Origin: Caryophanales bacterium
GTDB lineage: Bacteria > Bacillota > Bacilli > JARBTR01
Direction of reading: 5' to 3'
DNA: 63,431 nt
NCBI GenBank assembly: GCA_029240105.1
Contig: JARBTR010000010.1
Coordinates: forward strand, 1-63,431
Shown piece by piece: positions 43,843 to 52,976 of this stretch. Within the stretch, counting starts at the first letter, position 1, and each line of letters opens with the position of its first letter. The translations under genes were made by a program, and so were the position numbers. The notes below the pieces were generated by a model. The model made no database searches. It saw only the letters and a list, made by a program, of their open reading frames with translations, and was not told the DNA's origin.

Positions 43843-45414
43843 ATGACAACGAATGAAATGTTTTGCTTCCAATGCGAGCAAACTCAAGAAGGAACAGCAT
43901 GTATCACTAGTGGTGTTTGCGGTAAGACAGCGGATGTTGCAAACTTGCAAGACGAGCTTACTGGTGCTCTAGTTGGATTAGCAAGAGCAGTAAATAATGG
44001 TCAAAGAACAAAAACAAGTGATCAATTGATGATAGATGGCTTATTTACATGTATCACAAACGTAAACTTTGATGAAGAAAGTTTAAAAGAATTCATTGGT
44101 AAAATTGAAGCAGAAAAAGCTGCAAATGGTGGCGCTGATAATTTAAGACTAATCGATGTTTGGACAGACAACGAAGACATTCGTTCATTAAAAACTATGC
44201 TTCTTCTTGGTATGAGAGGTATGGCAGCATACAATCGTCACGCAAACGTATTAAATTACTTTGACGATGAAGTGACTGCTTGGTTCTATAAAGGTGTTGC
44301 TGCACTAGGCGAAAATCATACAGTTGATGAGTGGCTTGGACTATTAATGGAATTTGGACAAGTAAACTTAAAATGTATGGGCCTATTACACAATGCGAAC
44401 ACTGGCACATACGGCCATCCTGTTCCAACACCAGTTACAACAATTATTGAAAAAGGACCTTTCATTGTTGTAACAGGCCATGACTTACATGATTTAAAAC
44501 AACTTTTAGAGCAATCAGAAGGCAAAGGCGTTAACATTTATACACATGGAGAAATGTTGCCTGCACATGCATACCCTGAATTGAAAAAATACAGCCAATT
44601 AAAAGGCAATTTCGGTACAGCTTGGCAAAATCAACAAAGAGAATTCCATGATGCACCGGGAGCATTCCTGTATACTACAAACTGTTTAATGCCTCCTCGT
44701 CGTAGCTATGCAGATCGTATTTTCACAACAGCTGTTGTAAAATATCCTGACCTACACGATATCGTGGAAGTAGATGGCAAAAAAGATTTTACTGCTGTAA
44801 TTGAAAAAGCTCTTGAGCTTGGTGGATTTGCAGAAGACAAAGTAATGACTGGAACAAATGGTGGAACTACCATGACACCAGGATTTGGTTTTAACACAGT
44901 TATGTCTGTTGCTGGAACAGTTATTGATGCTGTTAAAGCTGGCGACTTAAAACATATATTCCTAGTTGGTGGATGTGACGGAGCGAAAGCTGGACGTAAC
45001 TATTTCACTGAATTTGTAAAACAAACGCCATCTGACACAGTAGTTTTAACACTTGGCTGTGGTAAATATAGATTGAATGATCTTGATATGGGTACACTTG
45101 GTGGACTTCCAAGAATCATGGATATGGGTCAGTGTAACGACTCTTACTCAGCTATCATGGTTGCAGTAGAATTAGCGAAAGCATTTGGCTGTGGCGTAAA
45201 TGACCTACCATTATCATTAGTGATTTCTTGGTACGAGCAAAAAGCAGTATGTGTGCTATTAACACTATTATCTCTTGGTATCAAAAACATTCACCTTGGA
45301 CCAACTTTACCAGCATTCGTTTCTCCAAACGTATTAAACGTTCTTGTTGAAAAATTTGCAATCGCTCCAATTTCTACAGTTGAAGCAGACATGGCAAAAT
45401 TGTTAAATCGTTAA
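43843..45414 (+). CDS. hcp: hybrid cluster protein (hydroxylamine/NO reductase)
   Basis: 523 aa. The N-terminal cubane ligands C8, C11, C20 and C26 lie in CFQCEQTQEGTACITSGVCGK. Hybrid-cluster ligands appear later in VTGHDLHDLKQLLE, TTNCLMPPR, LVGGCDGAKAGRNY, LTLGCGKYR and the downstream E/K region. The shorter cluster spacing is that of anaerobe-type Hcp. Hcp reduces nitric oxide or hydroxylamine and relieves nitrosative stress. No hcr reductase is adjacent. The upstream AGGACG-type site is weak. Confidence 0.97.
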   Translation: MTTNEMFCFQCEQTQEGTACITSGVCGKTADVANLQDELTGALVGLARAVNNGQRTKTSDQLMIDGLFTCITNVNFDEESLKEFIGKIEAEKAANGGADNLRLIDVWTDNEDIRSLKTMLLLGMRGMAAYNRHANVLNYFDDEVTAWFYKGVAALGENHTVDEWLGLLMEFGQVNLKCMGLLHNANTGTYGHPVPTPVTTIIEKGPFIVVTGHDLHDLKQLLEQSEGKGVNIYTHGEMLPAHAYPELKKYSQLKGNFGTAWQNQQREFHDAPGAFLYTTNCLMPPRRSYADRIFTTAVVKYPDLHDIVEVDGKKDFTAVIEKALELGGFAEDKVMTGTNGGTTMTPGFGFNTVMSVAGTVIDAVKAGDLKHIFLVGGCDGAKAGRNYFTEFVKQTPSDTVVLTLGCGKYRLNDLDMGTLGGLPRIMDMGQCNDSYSAIMVAVELAKAFGCGVNDLPLSLVISWYEQKAVCVLLTLLSLGIKNIHLGPTLPAFVSPNVLNVLVEKFAIAPISTVEADMAKLLNR

Positions 45415-45445
45415 TTTCTAAACTATACCTATCCCCAATATAAAT

Positions 45446-45501
45446 GAGCCACCCTGCCAGTTCGATCACTAGCAGGGTGGCTTTATTTTGATTTTTTTAC
45501 C
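45446..45501 (+). terminator. terminator of hcp
   Basis: GCCACCCTGC and GCAGGGTGGC form a 10-bp GC-rich stem followed by TTTATTTTGATTTTTTT. It overlaps the convergent ykuR stop. Confidence 0.9.
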
Positions 45502-46618
45502 TGTTTCCCTTTTTTGAAATGTACGATGTCATCAACTTAACTGCCTTCTCAATTGCCGCTTCATTTGGATTGAGTTTCGCATGATGCAAACCATATTCGG
45601 ACTCAACTCCGAGCCAAAACATAAATCCGGGAATGTCACGAAGCATAAATCCAAAGTCTTCTCCTGTCATCGCCTTTTCTGCTTCAACAAGCCTGAAATC
45701 AGGTTGTTCCTCAACAAATGTCATGAATTCCTCAGTGAGTTCTTTATGATTATTTACCTGATAATAAGCGCTACCTGGTGTGAATGAAACTTTACAATCA
45801 AAGCTAGTCTCAATTCCTCGGGCAATAGCAAAAATTCGATTCTTAGCCGCTTCCATTGCTTCAGCTGAAAGAGTACGAATCGTGCCCTCTAAACGTGCAT
45901 GTTCAGCGATGATATTTGTTACAGTTCCTGCTTCAAAACGACCAATTGTTACAACAACGGAGTCTATTGGATTTGTGTTTCGAGACACGATTGTTTGCAC
46001 CTGTGTCACGAAATTCGCTGCAGCAACCACCATATCATGGGCTTTATGCGGATAAGCAGCATGTCCACCCTTTCCTTCAAAATCAATGTATAGCTCATAG
46101 GTATTAGCAAATAGGACACCTGTTCTTGTTGCAATGGTTCCAACTGGATACTCAGGTGCAATATGAAGTGCCAAAATCAGATCTGGTTTCCATTTGGCAA
46201 AGGTTTCCGTCTGTATCATAGGTTCTGCTCCACCATCTGATTCCTCTGCAGGCTGAAACAGGAAGAGCACGTTATCATCAATTGGATGGTGTACAAAATG
46301 AGTAAGAACTCCGAGAGCGATGCTCATATGAAAATCATGGCCGCAAGCGTGCATCCATCCGTCATGTTGCGATTTAAATTCGCTTTCATGTAATTCCTCA
46401 ATTGGAAGTGCATCAATATCAGTTCGATATCCAATCGTTTTTGACGGGTTTAAACCTGGAATAAACACATATATTCCGGTTGTCCATGGTTCAATTTGAA
46501 GACGATCTTGAGGAAGTTTTGATAAGTAATCTAATAGATACGCCTGAGTTTTAAATTCTTTGAATCCTGTCTCAGGTATTTGGTGTAAATCACGTCTTAT
46601 TTTTATAAAATCATTCAT
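45497..46618 (-). CDS. ykuR: N-acetyldiaminopimelate deacetylase (YkuR-like M20 amidohydrolase)
   Basis: A 373-aa M20D peptidase-family protein. Metal and catalytic residues appear in [39 protein letters not shown] and the dimerisation-domain [14 protein letters not shown]; the last ligand His is in LHHAKLN. The opening matches YkuR of Bacillus, which deacetylates N-acetyl-LL-diaminopimelate in lysine and cell-wall synthesis. The usual partner dapH is not adjacent, so another M20D hydrolase remains possible. Confidence 0.85.
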   Translation of the reverse strand: MNDFIKIRRDLHQIPETGFKEFKTQAYLLDYLSKLPQDRLQIEPWTTGIYVFIPGLNPSKTIGYRTDIDALPIEELHESEFKSQHDGWMHACGHDFHMSIALGVLTHFVHHPIDDNVLFLFQPAEESDGGAEPMIQTETFAKWKPDLILALHIAPEYPVGTIATRTGVLFANTYELYIDFEGKGGHAAYPHKAHDMVVAAANFVTQVQTIVSRNTNPIDSVVVTIGRFEAGTVTNIIAEHARLEGTIRTLSAEAMEAAKNRIFAIARGIETSFDCKVSFTPGSAYYQVNNHKELTEEFMTFVEEQPDFRLVEAEKAMTGEDFGFMLRDIPGFMFWLGVESEYGLHHAKLNPNEAAIEKAVKLMTSYISKKGNR

Positions 46619-46630
46619 TGTTTTCCCATC

Positions 46631-46831
46631 CTAATCCTTTTTAAATTGCAATTTATTTTCACTTAATATTTCTTTAACCGCTCTAATTGCGTTCTTTCCA
46701 ATCCCATGTAGATTTGAAAATTCTATTTCACTTAATGCAGAAATATCTTCTAAACTCTTTAGTTGTGCGTTTTGAATGGCCCTTTGAGCTGGCTTCGCCA
46801 GTCTACCTAGTAACAATTCATATTGATTCAT
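46631..46831 (-). CDS. small helix-hairpin-helix protein (RNAP alpha-CTD-like fold)
   Basis: 66 aa: LAKPAQRAIQNAQLKSLEDISALSEIEFSNLHGIGKNAIRAVKEIL is the helical and HhH layout of RNA polymerase alpha C-terminal domains and related DNA-binding modules. It overlaps the GNAT gene by four bases (ATGA), so it is translationally coupled to it. Possibly a nucleic-acid-binding protein; no further assignment. Confidence 0.8.
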   Translation of the reverse strand: MNQYELLLGRLAKPAQRAIQNAQLKSLEDISALSEIEFSNLHGIGKNAIRAVKEILSENKLQFKKD

Positions 46832-47373
46832 TCACTTATCAACTCTTTCTCCATGACGATTACTTCAGCCACAGTGCCATTATCCCTTTTTCTCGGGACT
46901 TTTTTGATTTCTTTTAACCCATTTTTTGTCCAAAAGTTTACTGCATTCAAATTTTCAGAAACAACACCTAACCAAAGTTTTTTAAAACCTTCATCGGTTG
47001 CCACTTCTATGATTTCTGATAGTAGTTTTGTGCCATAACCCTTTGCCCGATTCTTACCCTCAATCATATATAAACCTATATAGAATATATCCTCATCTGG
47101 ATAACCCATTAGATAGTCAACTACAGAAAAAAGTTTTTTGTTTTTATAAAACCCTATAAAAAACTTTTTCTCTTTTGATAAAGTTGGTGGACATTCCGTT
47201 AAATCATTTATGCAATCTTCTAATTTTGGTGGCCTCGCTTCTACAATATCAAAATAATCAGGGTTAGATATGTACAATTTAAAGATATCCATACGATCTT
47301 CTTCAGTTAAAACTTTTACTTTATATTCTGAGCATTTATCTTGTAGTTTTTTTATCATCCTACTCAACTCCAT
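46828..47373 (-). CDS. GNAT-family N-acetyltransferase
   Basis: 181 aa with the GNAT acetyl-CoA core: YIGLYMIEGKNRAKGYGTKLLSEIIEVA (motif A, R-x-x-G-x-G) and the AVNFWTKNGLKEI region (motif B). The substrate is unknown. AGGATG-type weak site. First gene of a two-gene unit with the HhH protein. Confidence 0.88.
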   Translation of the reverse strand: MELSRMIKKLQDKCSEYKVKVLTEEDRMDIFKLYISNPDYFDIVEARPPKLEDCINDLTECPPTLSKEKKFFIGFYKNKKLFSVVDYLMGYPDEDIFYIGLYMIEGKNRAKGYGTKLLSEIIEVATDEGFKKLWLGVVSENLNAVNFWTKNGLKEIKKVPRKRDNGTVAEVIVMEKELISE

Positions 47374-47476
47374 AACTCTAACTATATTTTACCTATTATA
47401 ACTTTTTTAAAATTTGAAACACATAAACAACAAGAAAAAAATGTAAAAATTTTTACTGCAAAAGATAAAAATTTGT

Positions 47477-47482
47477 TATAAT
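47477..47482 (+). promoter_or_regulatory. fhs promoter -10
   Basis: TATAAT at 158 nt before the fhs start codon; the -35 is poorly defined (TTTACT with a long spacer). It implies a leader of about 150 nt. Confidence 0.45.
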
Positions 47483-47570
47483 TCTAGTTGTTCACATATT
47501 GGACATATATTTTTCACTAAAAAGATGAAGATGGCAATTTTAGTAAACTCTCTTCAATGAAGCCCTAGCG

Positions 47571-47609
47571 GATTTTGTGAGTTTTGAATTGCACTCTACT
47601 CGCAAAATC
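47571..47609 (+). other. fhs leader hairpin
   Basis: GATTTTGTGAG pairs over 11 bp (one G-U) with CTCGCAAAATC; a 17-nt loop separates them. No T-run follows, and the strong AGGGGG site lies 16 nt downstream. It may regulate translation or processing. I do not see the consensus of the tetrahydrofolate riboswitch. Confidence 0.55.
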
Positions 47610-47639
47610 TCTGCAAATAGACTATCTAGGGGGTAAAAA

Positions 47640-49328
47640 ATGAACAAGAAAACAATTGTTAAAAGTGACATTGAAATTGCAATGGAATCAAAAATGAAGC
47701 CCATATTAGAAATAGCTAGAGAATTAAACATTGAGGAAAATGAATTTGAGCCTTACGGAAAATATAAAGGTAAAATTTCTTTAAATGTATTAAAAAAGTT
47801 GCAGTCGAAAGAGAATGGAAAATTAATACTTGTAACAGCAATCAATCCGACAAAGGCTGGAGAAGGTAAATCAACAGTCACAGTTGGATTAGGTGACGCT
47901 TTAAAAAAACGAGGTAAGAAATCCATTATTGCCATGCGCGAACCTTCACTTGGTCCTGTAATGGGTGTTAAAGGTGGCGCAACTGGCGGTGGCTATTCAC
48001 AAATTTTACCCATGGATGAGATTAACTTGCATTTTACAGGGGACATCCATGCCATTACTTGTGCGAATAACGCTTTATCAGCTTTTATAGATAATCATAT
48101 CCATCAAGGAAATGAACTTGGCATTGATCCAGAACACATTATTTGGAAAAGATGTCTGGACTTAAATGATCGTGCATTACGTCAGGTTACGGTTGGACTG
48201 GGCGGTCCATTAAATGGAACACCACGAACTGATGGATTTGACATTACGGTGGCCTCTGAAATTATGGCAGTATTGTGTTTAGCAAGTGATCTCGATGACT
48301 TAAAGAAAAGAATAGCACGCATGATTGTTGCTTACACATTTAATGGTGAACCTGTAAGTGCGGGAGAACTCGGTGTTGAAGGTGCATTAACTTTGTTATT
48401 GAAAGATGCATTAAAACCAAATTTGGTTCAAACCATTGAACATACACCAGCTTTAATTCACGGCGGACCTTTTGCGAACATTGCACATGGCTGTAACAGT
48501 ATCTTGGCTACTAAAACAGCTTTGAAACTGGGTGATTATGTTGTCACTGAGGCAGGGTTCGGTGCAGATCTTGGTGCAGAGAAATTTTTAAATATTAAAA
48601 TGAGATACGCTGGATTAACACCAAGTGCGGTAGTGATTGTCGCAACAATACGAGCATTAAAGCAAAATGGCGGCGTTGAATATGCTGACTTGAAACAAGA
48701 AAATCTCGAGGCATTGAAGGCTGGTTTTGTTAACTTGGTTAAGCATTGTGAAACTATTTCAAAATTTGGGCTTCCTGCTGTAGTAGCTGTAAACCGCTTT
48801 ATGACGGATACAGATGAGGAATTAACCATATTAGAATCGTTGTTTAGGGAACACGGCATTACCTTTGCCTTAACTGAAGTTTGGGAAAAAGGTGGCCTTG
48901 GAGGCATTGATTTAGCCGATAAAGTGTTAGCGGCAATTGAGGGTAACGAAAACAACTTTAAACATTTATACAATTTGGAAGACTCATTGAAGTACAAAAT
49001 AGAAACAATAGCCCGCGAAGTTTACGGAGCTGATGGCGTTGAGTTTTCAGATGTGGCTGAAGCACAACTTGCCACTTTTGAGAAATTTGGCTGGGGTAAC
49101 TTGCCTGTTTGTATGGCAAAATCACAATATTCTTTATCGGATGATCCAAAAAAATTAGGTCGCCCAACTGGATTTAAGATTCATATTCGTCAATTGAAAC
49201 CATCAATTGGTGCAGGCTTTATCGTCTGCTTAACAGGGAACGTAATGACCATGCCGGGCTTACCAAAACGCCCTGCAGGTCTTGATATGAATGTTGATGC
49301 TGACGGTAATGCAGTAGGATTATTTTAG
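47640..49328 (+). CDS. fhs: formate--tetrahydrofolate ligase
   Basis: 562 aa. The opening [15 protein letters not shown] is typical. The ATP-binding loop is [15 protein letters not shown] ([11 protein letters not shown], near residue 72), and [23 protein letters not shown] is the family hallmark. It makes 10-formyl-THF from formate, THF and ATP. The length is normal. It stands alone with its own promoter, leader hairpin and terminator. Confidence 0.97.
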   Translation: MNKKTIVKSDIEIAMESKMKPILEIARELNIEENEFEPYGKYKGKISLNVLKKLQSKENGKLILVTAINPTKAGEGKSTVTVGLGDALKKRGKKSIIAMREPSLGPVMGVKGGATGGGYSQILPMDEINLHFTGDIHAITCANNALSAFIDNHIHQGNELGIDPEHIIWKRCLDLNDRALRQVTVGLGGPLNGTPRTDGFDITVASEIMAVLCLASDLDDLKKRIARMIVAYTFNGEPVSAGELGVEGALTLLLKDALKPNLVQTIEHTPALIHGGPFANIAHGCNSILATKTALKLGDYVVTEAGFGADLGAEKFLNIKMRYAGLTPSAVVIVATIRALKQNGGVEYADLKQENLEALKAGFVNLVKHCETISKFGLPAVVAVNRFMTDTDEELTILESLFREHGITFALTEVWEKGGLGGIDLADKVLAAIEGNENNFKHLYNLEDSLKYKIETIAREVYGADGVEFSDVAEAQLATFEKFGWGNLPVCMAKSQYSLSDDPKKLGRPTGFKIHIRQLKPSIGAGFIVCLTGNVMTMPGLPKRPAGLDMNVDADGNAVGLF

Positions 49329-49336
49329 ATAAATGT

Positions 49337-49381
49337 AGAGGTTGCAACTATCACTTCAGTGGGCTATTGCAACCTCTTTTT
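49337..49381 (+). terminator. terminator of fhs
   Basis: GAGGTTGCAA and TTGCAACCTC form a perfect 10-bp stem followed by TTTTTTA. Confidence 0.9.
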
Positions 49382-49409
49382 TACACTATAAAAATAATTG
49401 TGTGAACTA

Positions 49410-50507
49410 TTACTGAACCTCTCTCCACCATCGAGAGAATGTATCTGCTTTTCCTATTTCCACCATCTCGCCAAGTTTTGGTGTGATAAGTTTCACTTGG
49501 TATTCTTCTGCAGCAATTGCAATCCGTTCAGCTGACTCATACCAAGAGTGCTTTGACAAATTAAATGCACCCCAATGAATAGGCATCAAGTAATCACCTT
49601 GCAAATCTAAATGGGCTTGTACTGTCTGCTCGGGTAACATATGAAATTCTGCCCGCTCTTCATGATATTGGCCACATTCTAGGAACGTTAAATCAAATGG
49701 GCCAAACTTGTCACCAATCTCTTTAAAAGTTGAACGATAACCAGAATCTCCACTAAAGTAAATGTTACATTCATTTGTTTTGATAATCCACGAACACCAG
49801 AGTGTTCTATTTCGATCAAAAACACTCCTACCAGAGTAATGATGGGAAGGTGCGGCAATGAATTGAATATCATTTACCTTACTCTTCTCCCACCAATCCT
49901 GCTCAATTATTTTAGAAGGGATGATTCCCCATCGTTTTAAGTGGGCTCCAACACCTAACGGTACTACAAACATCTTGACTTTATCTTTAATTTGAATAAT
50001 GGTCTTATAGTCTAAATGATCATAATGATCATGTGAGATAAGAACTATATCTAATTCTGGGAGTTTGTCAATTTCAATCGGATGTTCAGTTGGAAACCGC
50101 TTCATTAAATTATTTTTGACAGGCGCTGGTACGTTTGTAAGCATTGGATCGAGAAAGATTTTCTTTCTATTCACTTCTAATAAAACAGCTGAATGCCCGA
50201 ACCAAGTAAATTTAATATCGTCATTATCCGAAAATTCACTTGATTGATTATTTTTAAAAGGCAGTGGGATTTTAGGTGTAGCATCGTAATCGGCTGAAAA
50301 GTTTAACATTGATTTCACTTTAAAGTTTCTTCTTATTTCAGTATTGGTACGATTCCTAAACCTTCTATGATGACTGTTTTCAGACTGTTTAATTTTTCTA
50401 AAACTTTCTCCTGTTGGTTTTGCACCAAATTGAGGTAACATTTTATGACGTACAACTACAAATATAAAAATAAGTAGTAAAAATGATAAAATAACGAGTA
50501 ACCACAT
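49410..50507 (-). CDS. MBL-fold metal-dependent hydrolase (NAPE-PLD/UlaG-like)
   Basis: 365 aa: N-terminal transmembrane segment (MWLLVILSFLLLIFIFVVV), then a metallo-beta-lactamase fold with ligands in SHDHYDHLD, SGDSGY and PIHWGAF. The long N-terminal anchor plus FTWFGHSAVLLEVN opening matches membrane-associated NAPE-hydrolysing phospholipase D-like proteins. Substrate unknown. It is followed upstream by a 696-nt stretch without a gene. Confidence 0.87.
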   Translation of the reverse strand: MWLLVILSFLLLIFIFVVVRHKMLPQFGAKPTGESFRKIKQSENSHHRRFRNRTNTEIRRNFKVKSMLNFSADYDATPKIPLPFKNNQSSEFSDNDDIKFTWFGHSAVLLEVNRKKIFLDPMLTNVPAPVKNNLMKRFPTEHPIEIDKLPELDIVLISHDHYDHLDYKTIIQIKDKVKMFVVPLGVGAHLKRWGIIPSKIIEQDWWEKSKVNDIQFIAAPSHHYSGRSVFDRNRTLWCSWIIKTNECNIYFSGDSGYRSTFKEIGDKFGPFDLTFLECGQYHEERAEFHMLPEQTVQAHLDLQGDYLMPIHWGAFNLSKHSWYESAERIAIAAEEYQVKLITPKLGEMVEIGKADTFSRWWREVQ

Positions 50508-50798
50508 AATGATTGCACTCCTTTAATCTTCTTATTTTTAACAGAAAACAGTGAATGCAAACCTTTCACATCCAGAAACAGTGTTTACAAAAAACAATTT
50601 CTTTTTTCCATTACTATTTTTCAGTCAAACGACTTTCACATACGTCTTTTAACACTTTCTCTATTAAAAACTACTATTCATATTGAATTTAAATAATTTC
50701 ATTAACTGGTTTTAAACTGAAAATGGGATTCATCTACACAATCCCTTCTCTCTTTTTAATGGCAAAGTACACAAATATTATTTTAAGAAAAACCAGCA

Positions 50799-50996
50799 AG
50801 CTGGTCCTTTCAAAACATTGAGCGGATGTTTTGTATGTATTGCCGCAGAGCTTTCCTGTCGGTAAACACCTAAGTCTAAGGTCTCAGGCACCCACTTTCC
50901 CACGGGAGTCCTGCGGGTTTCATTACAAAAACACCCATATTGATCATCCTTCTAAAGCCTCTGGCACCAATAGTTGAGGCCCAAAAAAATTTATAC
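50799..50996. other. gene-free region with short palindromes
   Basis: In the 696-nt gap 50508-51203 I find no credible gene. This part is richer in G+C than its surroundings and contains CCAGCAAGCTGG, a GGATGTTTTGTA stretch opposite TTACAAAAACACC, and CCCACGGGAGTCCTGCGGG. It may be a decayed mobile or palindromic element. Confidence 0.3.
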
Positions 50997-51008
50997 TTTC
51001 TTATCTAT

Positions 51009-51044
51009 ACAAAAAAACTCTTTCCGCTTAGGGAAAAAGTTTTT
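51009..51044 (-). terminator. terminator of the ABC exporter operon
   Basis: AAAAACTTTTTCC and GGAAAGAGTTTTT (minus strand) with loop CTAAGC are followed by TTGTATAG. It lies 160 nt past the stop codon of the second exporter gene. Confidence 0.7.
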
Positions 51045-51203
51045 ATGAATTTTATAAAAAATTAGTTATACGTTCGTCAATTCTTCTTGCCATTCTATGA
51101 GTACATGGTGTGAAGAATTTATCCCAGTTATAGTATGCATTTGATAAATCTAGTTGGGATATTTTAATTTTAAGTATTTAAATGGAACTATTTTCTTTTA
51201 CTC

Positions 51204-52976
51204 CTATGAAGATATTTGAACCTGCGTCCCCATCAGTGCTTCCCTACCAAACATCGTGTTATAAATTGAATCCTCGTCTAAATGCAACTCATCATGAGTT
51301 CCCGTTTCAACGACCTCACCATTGTTAATTACAACAATTTTATTGGCAGATAAAATGGAGGACAGACGGTGTGAAATGATCAGTATGGTTTGTTTGCTAG
51401 CGCGATTTTTAATGGCCTCATTTACCTTTGTTTCGGTAATCGGATCAAGTGCGGAACTTGCCTCGTCTAAAATTAAATACGGTGCATCTTTTATGAGTGC
51501 TCTTGCCAGTGAAATACGCTGCTTTTGACCGCCAGAAAGTAAGCTTCCTCTTTCACCAACTTCAGTTAAAATTCCATCTGGTAAAGACTCAATTAATTCT
51601 GTAAGTCCACTCATTTCTACTACATCCATAATTTCTTCTTCTGTAGCATCCAGCTTTCCAATTCGGATATTATCTGCAATGGTTCCTCTTTTTAACTGAA
51701 TGTCCTGAGATACAACAGCTATATTGCTTCGTAGAAACCCTGTATCCCATTTAGAGAGAGGATGTTCCCCAATCGTAATATCTCCTGAATCTGGACTGTA
51801 TAGTTTTATCAAAAGGTCTGAAATTGTTGATTTTCCTGAACCGCTTGGCCCAACAACCGCAACTGTTTCTCCTTCTTTAACTGTAAAACTTATATTCTTT
51901 AAAACTGGAATTGACTTGCCTTCATAGGTAAATTGCATTTGATGAAAAACAATATCCCCACTTAATTTGTCTTCTATAATTCCAGTAACAGCTTCGTCTT
52001 TCGAGACTTCTTCTCCTAAAAGCAATTCCGAACGATCTAATGCTGGACCTGTTCTCTTTACGGATAACCAATTTCGAAGCATATTATTAATTTGCCAAGA
52101 AGCAGTAGAAACAAGTGTCCCAGCTGAGAGCATTTCTCCATTCGTTAGCTGTTTATTTGAAATGAGATAGTAGCTTACTAGATAAACCGAGGCTAACCCG
52201 ACACCATTGTAACTTCCCAAAATAATGTAGGATTTCATCTTCGCATAAAGTTCTTTAATTGACTCGTTTACAAAAGATTGTCTAATTGTTGTAACACTCT
52301 CAATCTCATCATCACCAACGCCAAGTACTCTTGAAAGATGGATACCTGTTACAGATTCACGTATTCGCTCTAAGTAACGAGAAGATTCTTTTCTTGCAGC
52401 AGCCGAAGCTTCTCTAGATTTTCCACCAACATAGCTTGAAAGGAAAAAGAATATAACACCCGTTATAACACTAACTACCATTAGATAAGGATTCAACCAA
52501 AAAAGAACAGCGCTAAACATGAAGACACCCTGTGTGGCTGCCATAAAAGTTGAACCTTCCCATGCAAGAAAGTTGTGTAAAACATCAGGATCATCTGAGA
52601 CTCTTGCTAATAATTCACCCGTTTTGTTTCGATGATAAAACGAGAATGGGAGCAGTTGAATATGTTTATAAAGTCGCATTTTTTGGTCGTTTGTAACCGA
52701 TTTTGCAACTTGATGGCAAAAATATTCATCTACAATCATAAAAAACCAATCAAGAAATGCAGCAATGCACAGCATAAGTAACAATATCCATAAAAATTGC
52801 ACATCGTGATTAGGGATAATTCTATCTACGAACCAACCCAACGATAAAGTTGGCAAAACCGTGCCGCCTACTTGGGTGATGGCAATAACAAAAGAATCTG
52901 CAAACACCCAATTTTTATAGGGTTTTAGAAATCGAAGGACTCGCCTTCCGTCACTTGATTTTGATTTTGACGTCAT
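51204..52976 (-). CDS. ABC exporter half-transporter, subunit 2
   Basis: 590 aa: six-helix type I export domain (residues ~20-310) and a nucleotide-binding domain. Walker A is GPSGSGKST, signature is LLSGGQKQRISLARA, Walker B is YLILDEASSALD, and the switch His is in ISHR. It overlaps the upstream gene by four bases. Adjacent half-transporters of this kind form heterodimeric multidrug or lipid exporters (YfiB/YfiC and BmrC/BmrD types). Both subunits appear to have canonical Walker B glutamates, so neither site looks obviously degenerate. Confidence 0.93.
   Translation of the reverse strand: MTSKSKSSDGRRVLRFLKPYKNWVFADSFVIAITQVGGTVLPTLSLGWFVDRIIPNHDVQFLWILLLMLCIAAFLDWFFMIVDEYFCHQVAKSVTNDQKMRLYKHIQLLPFSFYHRNKTGELLARVSDDPDVLHNFLAWEGSTFMAATQGVFMFSAVLFWLNPYLMVVSVITGVIFFFLSSYVGGKSREASAAARKESSRYLERIRESVTGIHLSRVLGVGDDEIESVTTIRQSFVNESIKELYAKMKSYIILGSYNGVGLASVYLVSYYLISNKQLTNGEMLSAGTLVSTASWQINNMLRNWLSVKRTGPALDRSELLLGEEVSKDEAVTGIIEDKLSGDIVFHQMQFTYEGKSIPVLKNISFTVKEGETVAVVGPSGSGKSTISDLLIKLYSPDSGDITIGEHPLSKWDTGFLRSNIAVVSQDIQLKRGTIADNIRIGKLDATEEEIMDVVEMSGLTELIESLPDGILTEVGERGSLLSGGQKQRISLARALIKDAPYLILDEASSALDPITETKVNEAIKNRASKQTILIISHRLSSILSANKIVVINNGEVVETGTHDELHLDEDSIYNTMFGREALMGTQVQISS

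Noticed and set aside
47460..47640. Tetrahydrofolate riboswitch before fhs
   Set aside because: Only one simple hairpin is visible. The conserved multi-junction core and GGAGAGUAG-type start are missing.
50799..50996. A non-coding RNA gene in the 696-nt gap
   Set aside because: The palindromes are short and do not close one domain, and no promoter and terminator pair brackets them. It is recorded only as a region with palindromes.
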